Origin: DASVEE01 sp036399695
GTDB lineage: Bacteria; Acidobacteriota; Thermoanaerobaculia; Gp7-AA8
Reading direction: 5' to 3'
Assembly: GCA_036399695.1 (NCBI GenBank)
Contig: DASWMP010000354.1
Span: 1 to 24,789 of the forward strand
DNA: 24,789 nt
Made by a program: the position numbers and the translations under genes. The stretch's first letter is position 1; each line of letters opens with the position of its first letter. Below are positions 14,643 through 21,320 of the stretch, in pieces. Under the pieces are notes generated by a model. The model worked only from the letters and a program-made list of their open reading frames with translations. It was not told where the DNA came from and searched no databases.

Positions 14643-15278
14643 CTACATTCGGCGCGATTTCGGCGCGGCCCAGGAGCAGATCGGGCAGTTCGCGTAGTCG
14701 TGACTTCGGGCGGGGCAGTACTCCCGCCCGAAGTAGATGATCTGCAGGTGGCGGCGGCTCCACGTGTCTGGAGGGAACAGCTTCTTCAGGTCGCGTTCCG
14801 TCTGTTCGACGTTCTTGCCGTTCGACAGCGCCCAGCGGTAGGCGAGGCGGTGGATGTGCGTATCGACCGCGAAGGCCGGGACGCCGAACGCCTGCGACAT
14901 CACCACGCTGGCGGTCTTGTGGCCGACGCCGGGGAGGCGTTCCAGCGCTTCCATGTCGGCCGGCACCTGACCGTCGTGCTCGTCGAGGAGCACCTGCGCC
15001 AGCTTCTTCACGTTCTTCGCTTTACCGGGTGCGAGGCCGACGCTGCGGATGTGGGCGTGGATCTCCGATTCCGGGAGCGCGGCCATCGCCTGTGGCGTCG
15101 AGGCGCGGGCGAAGAGGGCGGGGGTGGCTTTATTCACCTGCGCGTCCGTCGTCTGCGCGGAGAGGAGCACCGCGATCAGCAGCTCGAACGGGTTCTCGTG
15201 CAGGAGCGGGATCGGCGGGGCGGGGTAGAGGTCGTCGAGGATCACGCCGATGCGATTCGCCTTCTCCGCTCGCGTCAA
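14643..15278 (-). CDS. nth: Endonuclease III (DNA glycosylase/AP lyase)
   Basis: This 211-aa base-excision repair enzyme has the helix-hairpin-helix LERLPGVGHKTASVV (112-126) with catalytic Lys 121, and VDTHIHRL with catalytic Asp 139. LLIAVLLSAQTTDAQVN is the typical N-terminal block. It removes oxidised pyrimidines and nicks the abasic site. The iron-sulfur region is odd: cysteines are at 188, 198 and 201 with C-x9-C-x2-C spacing, and the fourth cysteine is missing, because the protein ends ten residues later. I chose the TTG start at 15278 because it overlaps the thioesterase stop (TTGA) and fits the family length. Longer frames read into the thioesterase gene. The stop lies 4 nt from the end of the palindrome. 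Confidence 0.93.
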   Translation of the reverse strand: MTRAEKANRIGVILDDLYPAPPIPLLHENPFELLIAVLLSAQTTDAQVNKATPALFARASTPQAMAALPESEIHAHIRSVGLAPGKAKNVKKLAQVLLDEHDGQVPADMEALERLPGVGHKTASVVMSQAFGVPAFAVDTHIHRLAYRWALSNGKNVEQTERDLKKLFPPDTWSRRHLQIIYFGREYCPARSHDYANCPICSWAAPKSRRM

Positions 15279-15793
15279 CGCAGCGCCTCCGCTTCGATCC
15301 ACTTCGCGACGAACGGCGGCATCGGCGGCGACGGCTGGTCTTCGATGCCAATGACCGCGAGCACGTCGCGTGTAGGGATGGAAGCGCCGGGGCCGCGCAG
15401 CAGCGCGCGCATCACGCCGGAGGCGCAGAACTCGCCGCGGGCGTTCTCGATGACGTGCTCGAAGTAGAACCACTTCTCGTCCCAGCAGAGGATGCGGGAG
15501 CGGAGCGTGAAGCGCTCGAACGGCAGGACGGACCTGCGGTAGCTGAGCATCGACCCGCCGGCGATGGGCCGCCACTTGCGGCGCGCCAGGCCGAGGAGCG
15601 CGCCCGAGCGTCCGATGAACTCGACGCGGCCGAGATCCATGAAGCTGACATAGCGGCCGGCGTTCATGTGCAGGTTCAGGTCGCAGTCCGTCGGCATGCA
15701 GACGAACTTCAGCACCGACTCGTCGTGCACGCCGACGCGCGCGCGGAAGAGAGCGCGGACAAGGCTGAAGAGAAAGCGGAAGACGAGAACCAT
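15275..15793 (-). CDS. Hotdog-fold thioesterase (4HBT / THEM6-like)
   Basis: The 172-aa protein starts at the ATG at 15793 (MVLVFRFLFSLVRALF). It has a short hydrophobic N-terminus followed by a single hotdog domain. MPTDCDLNLHMNAGRYVSFMDLGR is the diagnostic block of the THEM6/4HBT_2 group, with the Asp/Asn/His of the active-site region. Later blocks are MLSYRRSVLPFERF, WFYFEHVIE and GVMRALLRG. These proteins hydrolyse acyl thioesters such as acyl-CoA. The substrate is unknown, and the hydrophobic N-terminus may attach it to the membrane. It is the upstream partner of nth (4-nt overlap). The functional link is probably only operonic. A heptamer hairpin lies directly upstream, starting 7 nt before the ATG. 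Confidence 0.88.
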   Translation of the reverse strand: MVLVFRFLFSLVRALFRARVGVHDESVLKFVCMPTDCDLNLHMNAGRYVSFMDLGRVEFIGRSGALLGLARRKWRPIAGGSMLSYRRSVLPFERFTLRSRILCWDEKWFYFEHVIENARGEFCASGVMRALLRGPGASIPTRDVLAVIGIEDQPSPPMPPFVAKWIEAEALR

Positions 15794-15799
15794 GAGAAC

Positions 15800-15918
15800 A
15801 GTTGGCGGTCGGCAGTTGGCGGTTGGCCGTGGAGAAAGACCGCCGAAGTCTACCGCCAACTCCTGTCAGTTGACGGCTGGCTTTTCCACTGCCAACCGCC
15901 AACTGCCAACTGCCAACT
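15800..15918. repeat. AACYGCC heptamer hairpin, second copy
   Basis: The left arm is 15800-15833 and the right arm 15885-15918. Both are made of the 7-bp words AACTGCC and AACCGCC in opposite orientation, with a loop of about 50 nt. The right arm runs into the stop codon of the pirin gene (TAG, 15917-15919). Confidence 0.85.
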
Positions 15919-16612
15919 AATTGAGATCGAAGAGCAGCACTTCCGCACCGGTCCCGCGGATCGTCACCGACGACTCGTCCGAGATCGCGGCGCCGTCGCC
16001 GGCGGCGAGCTTCTGGCCGTTGACTTCCGCTTCGCCGCGGGTGACCTGGAGCCAGCCGTAGCGGCCGGGGCGGAACTCGTGCGTCACGGCTGTCTCGCCG
16101 TCGAGCAGCGAGGCGTAGATCTCGACGTCCTGGTGGATCGTGACGGCGCCGTCGCGGCCATCCGGTGCGGCCACGAGCCGCAGTTGGCCGTTCCGCTCTT
16201 CCGTCGAGAAGTTCTTCTGCTCGTAGCCGGGCGTGATGTTGCGGCGGTCCGGGAGGATCCAGATCTGGAGGAAGTGGACCGGCTCCGTCTCCGACGGGTT
16301 CATCTCGCTGTGCATGACGCCTGTGCCGGCGCTCATGCGCTGCACGTCCCCGGGGCGGATGACCGAACCGTTGCCCATGCTGTCTTTGTGGCCGAGCGCC
16401 CCCTCGAGAACGTAGGAGACGATCTCCATGTCCCGATGTCCGTGCGTGCCGAAGCCGACGCCCGGCGACACGCGGTCTTCGTTGATCACGCGCAGCGTGC
16501 GGAAGCCCATGAATTCGGGATCGTGGTAATCGGCGAAGGAGAAGGTGTGGTAGGTGTCGAGCCAGCCGTGATTGGCGTGGCCGCGGTCGCTGGCTTTACG
16601 GATGTTGATCAT
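15917..16612 (-). CDS. Pirin family protein (cupin; quercetinase-like)
   Basis: The 231-aa protein starts at the ATG at 16612, behind a strong Shine-Dalgarno (GGAGG on the minus strand, 16617-16621). It is a two-cupin protein. GFGTHGHRDMEIVSYVLEG carries His 57 and His 59, and GTGVMHSEMNPS carries His 101 and Glu 103, the exact spacing of the metal-binding residues in pirin/YhhW. GWLDTYHTFSFADYHDPEFMGF is the family signature near the N-terminus. Homologues bind Fe or another metal and some oxidise quercetin. The true role is often unclear. It ends within the right arm of a heptamer hairpin. Confidence 0.95.
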   Translation of the reverse strand: MINIRKASDRGHANHGWLDTYHTFSFADYHDPEFMGFRTLRVINEDRVSPGVGFGTHGHRDMEIVSYVLEGALGHKDSMGNGSVIRPGDVQRMSAGTGVMHSEMNPSETEPVHFLQIWILPDRRNITPGYEQKNFSTEERNGQLRLVAAPDGRDGAVTIHQDVEIYASLLDGETAVTHEFRPGRYGWLQVTRGEAEVNGQKLAAGDGAAISDESSVTIRGTGAEVLLFDLN

Positions 16613-16653
16613 CGTTCCTCCGGTGGTTGAAACATTGGTGCATTCCAGGGGCG

Positions 16654-16802
16654 AGTTGGCGGTTGGCGGTTGGCAGTTGGCAGTTGGCGGTTGGCAGTGG
16701 AACCGAAACTGCCGGAGGCCGGCTCTGCGCGATCGACCGCTTGCCCCCGTTGGGCTTGGCCGGGTTTCTCCACTGCCAACCGCCAACTGCCAACCGCCAA
16801 CT
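16654..16802. repeat. AACYGCC heptamer hairpin, third and largest copy
   Basis: The left arm 16654-16701 holds six to seven tandem words (GGCGGTT and GGCAGTT). The right arm 16769-16802 holds their inverted counterparts, and both inner ends carry the same cap (agtgga / tccact). The loop of about 67 nt is not repetitive. It sits between the divergent pirin and zinc-ribbon genes. Confidence 0.88.
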
Positions 16803-16811
16803 CCCCTGTGC

Positions 16812-16817
16812 CACAAT
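16812..16817 (+). promoter_or_regulatory. Putative -10 hexamer CACAAT before the zinc-ribbon gene
   Basis: CACAAT ends 9 nt before the ATG at 16827, with no Shine-Dalgarno between. The match to TATAAT is weaker than at the other sites of this kind in the window. Confidence 0.3.
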
Positions 16818-16826
16818 GCGCCTCCA

Positions 16827-17012
16827 ATGCTCGGCGACGAACAGACCCCGCGCAAGCTCGGGGAGCGCACCGGGAAGCACTTCTGCGTGAAGTGTCTGGC
16901 CGAGGTGCCGGCGGACGTCTACCTGCGCAACGACCACATCTGCGATGACTGCGCCCGAGACGACGAGTACCCCTTGAAATCCACGCCGGGCCCGAGCTCC
17001 GAGAAACGCTGA
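16827..17012 (+). CDS. Zinc-ribbon microprotein, 61 aa
   Basis: The protein starts MLGDEQTPRKLGERTGKHFC. Two knuckles, C20-V-K-C23 and C39-D-D-C42, are separated by 15 residues, a zinc-ribbon pattern. The tail is short and hydrophilic. It is too small for an enzyme, so binding of nucleic acid or protein is more likely. Its stop (TGA, 17010-17012) is one base away from the ATG of the glycosyltransferase (17014), so it heads the exopolysaccharide unit and is presumably co-translated. An overlapping ATG at 16816 is in another frame and gives an arginine/serine-rich shadow product. No named family recognised. Confidence 0.75.
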   Translation: MLGDEQTPRKLGERTGKHFCVKCLAEVPADVYLRNDHICDDCARDDEYPLKSTPGPSSEKR

Positions 17013-17013
17013 C

Positions 17014-18096
17014 ATGCGTGCGGCCGTCATCCACGACTGGCTGACCGGCATGCGGGGCGGTGAGGCGGTCCTCGAGGGCATTCTCGATACGCTGCCGGAG
17101 GCCGAGCTCTTCACCCTCTTCCATTTCCCTGGCAGCGTCTCCCGCAGGATCGAGACGCGCCGGATCCACACCTCAGAGCTGCAGACGCTGGCACAGAAGA
17201 CGAGCGACTACCGGCGCCTTCTGCCGCTGTTTCCGCGTGCGGTACGCAAGTGGGACCTCTCGCGCTTCGACCTCATCGTCTCCTCCAGCCACTGTGTGGC
17301 CAAAGGCATCGACGCGAAGCGGAAGCCTCATCTCTCTTACTGCCACACCCCGATGCGCTACATCTGGGATCTCTTCGACGACTACTTCCCCCGGTCGAAG
17401 CCGTTCCAGCGTGCGGGCATGATGGCCATCGCCCCCTGGCTGCGGCGATGGGATGTGGCGACGGCGTCCGAGGTGACGCGGTTCGCCGCCAACTCGAACT
17501 TCGTGCGGGAGCGCATCCGCCGCTACTACGACCGGGACGCCGACGTCATCCATCCGTTCGTCGACGACCAGTTCCTGCGGGGGCCGCTGGCCGACGAACG
17601 GGAGGACTACCACCTCATCGTGTCCGCGCTCGTGCCGTACAAGAAGATCGAGCTCGCCGTGGAGGCTGCCAATCGCAGCGGGCGGCGGCTGGTCATCATC
17701 GGCCAGGGACCGCTGTACGCCTCGCTCCTGAAGGCTGCCGGCCCCAACGTCGAGCTGCTGGGGCACGTATCGAGGGATAGAATCGTGGAACGTCTGTCGC
17801 GTGCGCGCAGCCTGATCCTGCCGGGAGTCGAAGACTTCGGGATCACGCCGCTCGAAGCGATGGCGCTCGGGACGCCCGTGGTCGCGCTCGGCGCGGGGGG
17901 CGTCCTCGACTCGGTAGTGAACGGCGTCACAGGAATTTTCTTCGAGCGGCCGGAGGTAGACGCGCTCGCCGAGGCACTCGTGCAAGTTGAGGCCGGTGAG
18001 TGGGATCGGCCGGGCATTCGAGCCCGGGCGGAGTCGTTCTCCCGCGCACGTTTCGACCGGGAGTTTCGGGCAGCACTGAATCGCGTCATCGGATGA
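17014..18096 (+). CDS. Glycosyltransferase family 4
   Basis: This 360-aa GT-B fold enzyme is of the WbaZ/mannosyltransferase type. MRAAVIHDWLTGMRGGEAVLE is the N-terminal glycine-rich acceptor-side loop. SYCHTPMRYIWDLFDDY (about 108-124) is a conserved block of this subgroup. The C-terminal nucleotide-sugar domain has VSALVPYKKIELAVEA, and GVEDFGITPLEAMALGTPVVA carries the E-x7-E motif. It adds a sugar, probably mannose or a related hexose, from an NDP-sugar to a lipid-linked acceptor at the cytoplasmic membrane face. It overlaps the next gene (sugar-1-phosphate transferase) by 4 nt (ATGA, 18093-18096), and this pairing places both in exopolysaccharide or O-antigen synthesis. Confidence 0.93.
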   Translation: MRAAVIHDWLTGMRGGEAVLEGILDTLPEAELFTLFHFPGSVSRRIETRRIHTSELQTLAQKTSDYRRLLPLFPRAVRKWDLSRFDLIVSSSHCVAKGIDAKRKPHLSYCHTPMRYIWDLFDDYFPRSKPFQRAGMMAIAPWLRRWDVATASEVTRFAANSNFVRERIRRYYDRDADVIHPFVDDQFLRGPLADEREDYHLIVSALVPYKKIELAVEAANRSGRRLVIIGQGPLYASLLKAAGPNVELLGHVSRDRIVERLSRARSLILPGVEDFGITPLEAMALGTPVVALGAGGVLDSVVNGVTGIFFERPEVDALAEALVQVEAGEWDRPGIRARAESFSRARFDREFRAALNRVIG

Positions 18097-19502
18097 TCGA
18101 GAAGAAACACAAAGCACTGGCGTCGGTTTACCTCGTCAACGACGCCCTCGCGTCGAACCTGGCGATGCTGGCCGCGTGGATGCTCCGGTTCGAGCTCGCC
18201 GTCATCCCGGTGACCAAAGGGCCGCAGGACGTCGCCACCTACGTCAAGCTGCTGCCGATCGTGACGCTCGTCTTCCCGCTCGCCTTTGCGGTGCAGGGGC
18301 TCTACCGCATCCGTCCGGCGCGCGGCAAGGCGGAGGAATGGATCTCGGTCGCGATCGGCTCGGTCGTGGCCACGGTGATCCTCTCGGGCGTGCTGCTCTG
18401 GGTCCGGGTCGGCGATCCGGGCGTCCTCTACTCCCGCGCCACGCTCGGGCTCTTCATGTTCTGCGCGATCCTCTTCGTGATCGCCGGACGGACGATCGTC
18501 CGCGCGGTCGTCGAGCGGCGCCACCGGGAAGGAAAGGACCTCGATCGCGTCCTCCTGGCTGGCAACGGCGAGCTCGCCCGGGCCGTGCTGGCGCGCATGC
18601 AGACGCATCGCGAGCAGCTCGGGTTCCGCATCGTCGGCTATCTGAAGAACGGCGACGATGCCGATCTGCCGGGTCTCGAATGCCTCGGGCGCGTCAAGGA
18701 CGCGGAAGAGGTGGTGAAGGCGCAGAAGATCGATCACGTCTTCGTCGCGCTGCCTCATGCGTCCTCGGCCGCGATGATGGCGCTCCTCGATACCCTGCAG
18801 CGCAACGTCGTCTCGATCCACGTCGTCCCCGACCTTCTGCAGTTCATGGTGCTGCGCTCGCGCGTCGAAGACCTCGACGGCCTGCCGACCATCAACCTCT
18901 CGGAGACGCCTCTCGAAGGATGGAGCCGTTTCGCCAAGCGGGCCTTCGATCTCGTCGTCGCCCTCGCGGCGCTGATCGTGCTCTCGCCCGTGATGGCCCT
19001 CATCGCCCTGCTGATCTGGCTCGAGGACCGCGGTCCCATCTTCTACCGCCAGGAGCGGATGGGGCTCGACGGCCGCTCATTCGACATCATCAAGTTCCGC
19101 TCGATGAAAGTCGCGGCGGAACAAACCACGGGAGCGGTCTGGGCGGAGAAGGACGATCCCCGCCGCACCCGCGTCGGCCGCTTCATCCGCGCCTGGTCGA
19201 TCGACGAGCTCCCGCAGCTCTGGAACGTGCTGGTCGGGGAGATGAGCGTCGTCGGCCCCCGTCCCGAGCGCCCGCAGTTCGTCGAACAGTTCCGCGCCGA
19301 GTTCCCCCACTACATGCTCCGCCACAAGGTGCGCGCCGGCATGACAGGCTGGGCCCAGGTCCACGGCTGGCGCGGCAATACGTCCATCCGCATGCGCATC
19401 GAGCACGACCTCTACTACATCGAGAACTGGTCGCTGATGCTGGACCTGAAGATCCTGTTCCTGACGGTCACGCATGGCCTGCGGCATGAGAATGCGTACT
19501 AG
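18093..19502 (+). CDS. Polyprenyl-phosphate sugar-1-phosphate transferase (WcaJ/PssY-like)
   Basis: This 469-aa protein starts at the ATG at 18093 inside the GT4 stop. Four N-terminal membrane helices (about 18-40, 50-70, 83-105, 115-137) are followed by a Rossmann-like CoA-binding-type domain (150-255). The catalytic bacterial sugar transferase domain covers about 277-469. KRAFDLVVALAALIVLSP starts the re-entrant helix, GPIFYRQERMGLDGRSFDI and FRSM follow, then DELPQLWNVLVGEMSVVGPR with the catalytic Asp-Glu (371-372), and GMTGWAQVHGWRG. It transfers a hexose-1-phosphate from UDP-sugar to undecaprenyl phosphate, the first step of exopolysaccharide repeat-unit assembly. No polymerase or flippase genes are in the window, so the system is either split or continues elsewhere. 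Confidence 0.95.
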   Translation: MIEKKHKALASVYLVNDALASNLAMLAAWMLRFELAVIPVTKGPQDVATYVKLLPIVTLVFPLAFAVQGLYRIRPARGKAEEWISVAIGSVVATVILSGVLLWVRVGDPGVLYSRATLGLFMFCAILFVIAGRTIVRAVVERRHREGKDLDRVLLAGNGELARAVLARMQTHREQLGFRIVGYLKNGDDADLPGLECLGRVKDAEEVVKAQKIDHVFVALPHASSAAMMALLDTLQRNVVSIHVVPDLLQFMVLRSRVEDLDGLPTINLSETPLEGWSRFAKRAFDLVVALAALIVLSPVMALIALLIWLEDRGPIFYRQERMGLDGRSFDIIKFRSMKVAAEQTTGAVWAEKDDPRRTRVGRFIRAWSIDELPQLWNVLVGEMSVVGPRPERPQFVEQFRAEFPHYMLRHKVRAGMTGWAQVHGWRGNTSIRMRIEHDLYYIENWSLMLDLKILFLTVTHGLRHENAY

Positions 19503-19507
19503 CCTGA

Positions 19508-19602
19508 AATCCTGAGCGAAGCGAAGGATCAATGGAGCCACAGCGATGACGTCCACACACTCACGGCTGTGGCTCCATTGATCCTTCGCTTCGCTCAGGA
19601 TT
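19508..19602. repeat. 37-bp perfect inverted repeat with 21-nt loop (empty form of the GIY-YIG repeat)
   Basis: 19508-19544 is the exact reverse complement of 19566-19602. The core CCTGAGCGAAGCGAAGGATC is the same as in the arms flanking the GIY-YIG gene at 20928-21320. It begins 5 nt after the sugar-transferase stop and may also work as a transcription stop. Confidence 0.93.
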
Positions 19603-19612
19603 GGGTGCCCCA

Positions 19613-19618
19613 TATAAT
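19613..19618 (+). promoter_or_regulatory. Putative -10 TATAAT of hemL
   Basis: A perfect TATAAT ends 11 nt before the hemL ATG (19630), with no Shine-Dalgarno in between. A start near 19625 would leave about 5 nt of leader. The -35 position falls inside the inverted repeat (TTCGCT at 19590) and matches poorly. Confidence 0.5.
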
Positions 19619-19629
19619 CCGCCCCGACC

Positions 19630-20919
19630 ATGGGTAAGCAATCGGAAGCTCTTTTTCAACGTGCACAGGAAACGATCCCCGGCGGGGTGAATTCGCCGGT
19701 GCGGGCGTTTCGCGGCGTCGGCGGCACGCCGCTGTTCATCGAGATGGCGCAGGGTGCGCGCATCTTCGACGCCGACAATCTTCAGTACATCGACTGTGTC
19801 GGCTCCTGGGGGCCGATGATTCTCGGCCACGGGCATCGCTACGTCGTCGAGGCCGTCAAGAAAGCGGCCACGCGCGGCTTCTCGTTCGGCGCGCCGACCT
19901 CGGCCGAGATCGAGCTGGCCGAGATGATCGTGCAGGCCATCCCCTCGATCGAGATGCTCCGGCTCGTCAATTCCGGCACCGAAGCCACGATGAGCGCGTT
20001 GCGGCTGGCGCGGGCGGCCACCGGGCGTAAGCGCATCCTGAAGTTCGAAGGCGGCTATCACGGGCATGTCGACTCGCTCCTCGTGAAGGCCGGCTCCGGC
20101 GGCGCCACGTTCAATACCCCCGACTCGGCCGGCGTGCCGAAGGAGCTGGCGGAGCTGACGCTCATCGCCCGCTACAACGACCTCGAGCACGTCCGCGAGC
20201 AGATGAGCGACGAAGTGGCGGCCATCATCGTCGAGCCGGTCGCGGGCAACATGGGCTGCATCCCGCCGGCGCCGGGCTTCCTGGCCGGGCTGCGCGAGAT
20301 CTGCGACGAGCACGGCGCGCTGCTGATCCTCGACGAGGTGATGACCGGCTTCCGCGTCTCGTACAACGGCGCGCAGGCGCTCTACGACGTGCGCCCCGAC
20401 ATCACCACCCTCGGCAAGATCATCGGCGGCGGTATGCCCATCGGCGCCTACGGCGCGTCGCGGCAGTTGATGGAGCTCGTCTCACCGCTCGGCCCGATGT
20501 ACCAGGCCGGCACGCTGTCCGGAAACCCTGTCGCCGTGGCCGCCGGCCGGGCGACGCTGAGCGTGCTGAAGAACTCCTCGATCTACAGCGACCTCGAAGA
20601 GCGCAGCGCCGAGTTCGAGGACGGCGTCCGCAAAGCCGCCGAAAAGCACAACGTGCCGATCCAGTTCAACCGCGTCGGCTCGATGTGGACGTTGTTCTTC
20701 GCCGAAGAGCCGGTGACGGACTTCGCGTCAGCCGACAAGTCGAGCCGGGAGAAGTTCTCGCGGTTCTTCCACCTGATGCTCGGGGAGGGCGTGTATCTGC
20801 CGCCGTCCCAGCTCGAGGCCGCGTTCTTCTCGGCCGCACACGCCAAGAAGGACATCCTGCAGTTGATCGAGCGGGTGGACCGGGTGCTGAAGAAGATTGC
20901 CTGGGAGTTCGAGAAGTAG
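19630..20919 (+). CDS. hemL: Glutamate-1-semialdehyde 2,1-aminomutase
   Basis: This 429-aa class III PLP enzyme matches the family end to end. ETIPGGVNSPVRAF is at the N-terminus, SWGPMILGHGH at 59-69, LVNSGTEATMSALRLARAATGR at 112-133, FEGGYHGHVDSLLVKAGSG at 139-157, and LDEVMTGFR at 234-242. TTLGKIIGGGMPIGAYG carries the PLP lysine K263. It converts glutamate-1-semialdehyde to 5-aminolevulinate in the C5 haem pathway, in the cytoplasm. No other haem gene adjoins it. The start is fixed by the conserved N-terminus. It is bracketed by the two copies of the 37-48 bp inverted repeat. Confidence 0.98.
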   Translation: MGKQSEALFQRAQETIPGGVNSPVRAFRGVGGTPLFIEMAQGARIFDADNLQYIDCVGSWGPMILGHGHRYVVEAVKKAATRGFSFGAPTSAEIELAEMIVQAIPSIEMLRLVNSGTEATMSALRLARAATGRKRILKFEGGYHGHVDSLLVKAGSGGATFNTPDSAGVPKELAELTLIARYNDLEHVREQMSDEVAAIIVEPVAGNMGCIPPAPGFLAGLREICDEHGALLILDEVMTGFRVSYNGAQALYDVRPDITTLGKIIGGGMPIGAYGASRQLMELVSPLGPMYQAGTLSGNPVAVAAGRATLSVLKNSSIYSDLEERSAEFEDGVRKAAEKHNVPIQFNRVGSMWTLFFAEEPVTDFASADKSSREKFSRFFHLMLGEGVYLPPSQLEAAFFSAAHAKKDILQLIERVDRVLKKIAWEFEK

Positions 20920-20927
20920 GGCCTTAC

Positions 20928-21320
20928 AACCCTGAGCGAAGCGAAAGGTCAATGGAGCCACAGCTATGCCGTCACTTCATGCGAACGACGTCCTGCCAAG
21001 CCGGCAGGATGTCGTTCCAGTACGGATTGACGCTCTGAATCGGCGCGACCTTCTTCGCCCGCGTCCATCCTTTCAGTTGTTTCTCCCGACGGAGCGCCGA
21101 AGCTTCATCCGGCAGAACTTCGTAATACACGACCCGGTCGAACGTGTAGCGTGCCGTGAATGCATCCGGTCGCGTTTTGAGCTGATGCTCCGATTTCCGA
21201 CGCCACGGATCGGGCGTCGCACCGATGTACAGCGTGTGGGCGTTGTTACTGAGGATGTAAACGGTCCAAGGCGTCACGGCGTAGCTGAGGCTCCATTGAT
21301 CCTTCGCTTCGCTCAGGATT
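20928..21320. mobile_element. Inverted-repeat-bounded cassette carrying a GIY-YIG nuclease
   Basis: Arms 20928-20975 and 21273-21320 match as inverted repeats at 42 of 48 positions, and the gene between them is the only content (393 bp in all). The outer 37 bp equal the empty hairpin at 19508-19602, and the inner part (CAGCTAYGCCGT) is found only here. The nuclease stop lies in one arm and its GTG start in the other. No target-site duplication is evident. That this is a mobile unit is inference from structure. Confidence 0.6.
20972..21277 (-). CDS. GIY-YIG nuclease domain protein, 101 aa
   Basis: A single compact GIY-YIG domain of the small UvrC-type/YhbQ-like group. TPWTVYILSNNAHTLYIGAT holds the paired GIY and YIG strands (VYI at 6-8, YIG at 17-19). 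PDPWRRKSEH contains the catalytic Arg and a His (about 26-31), and DEASALRREKQLKGW (57-71) contains the catalytic Glu (E65). The active-site residues look intact, so single-strand nicking or double-strand cutting is possible. The start is the GTG at 21277, which gives the usual domain start (MTPWTVYIL in the family). A longer frame reads through the repeat arm and is rejected. The gene fills the cassette between two inverted repeat arms. Confidence 0.9.
   Translation of the reverse strand: MTPWTVYILSNNAHTLYIGATPDPWRRKSEHQLKTRPDAFTARYTFDRVVYYEVLPDEASALRREKQLKGWTRAKKVAPIQSVNPYWNDILPAWQDVVRMK

Noticed and set aside
16816..16890. Alternative small frame starting at the ATG at 16816
   Set aside because: It gives a Ser/Arg/Ala-rich product without features, and the overlapping frame has paired CxxC motifs and fits the glycosyltransferase start.
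16572..17012. A 146-aa version of the zinc-ribbon protein starting upstream
   Set aside because: The extension translates the heptamer hairpin (GGWQLAVGGW-like repeats) and overlaps the start of the pirin gene. The ATG at 16827 is more reasonable.
20928..21320. Target-site duplication around the GIY-YIG cassette
   Set aside because: The flanks (ggccttac on the left, gactgcgg on the right) share no direct repeat, so insertion by a classical transposase is not supported.
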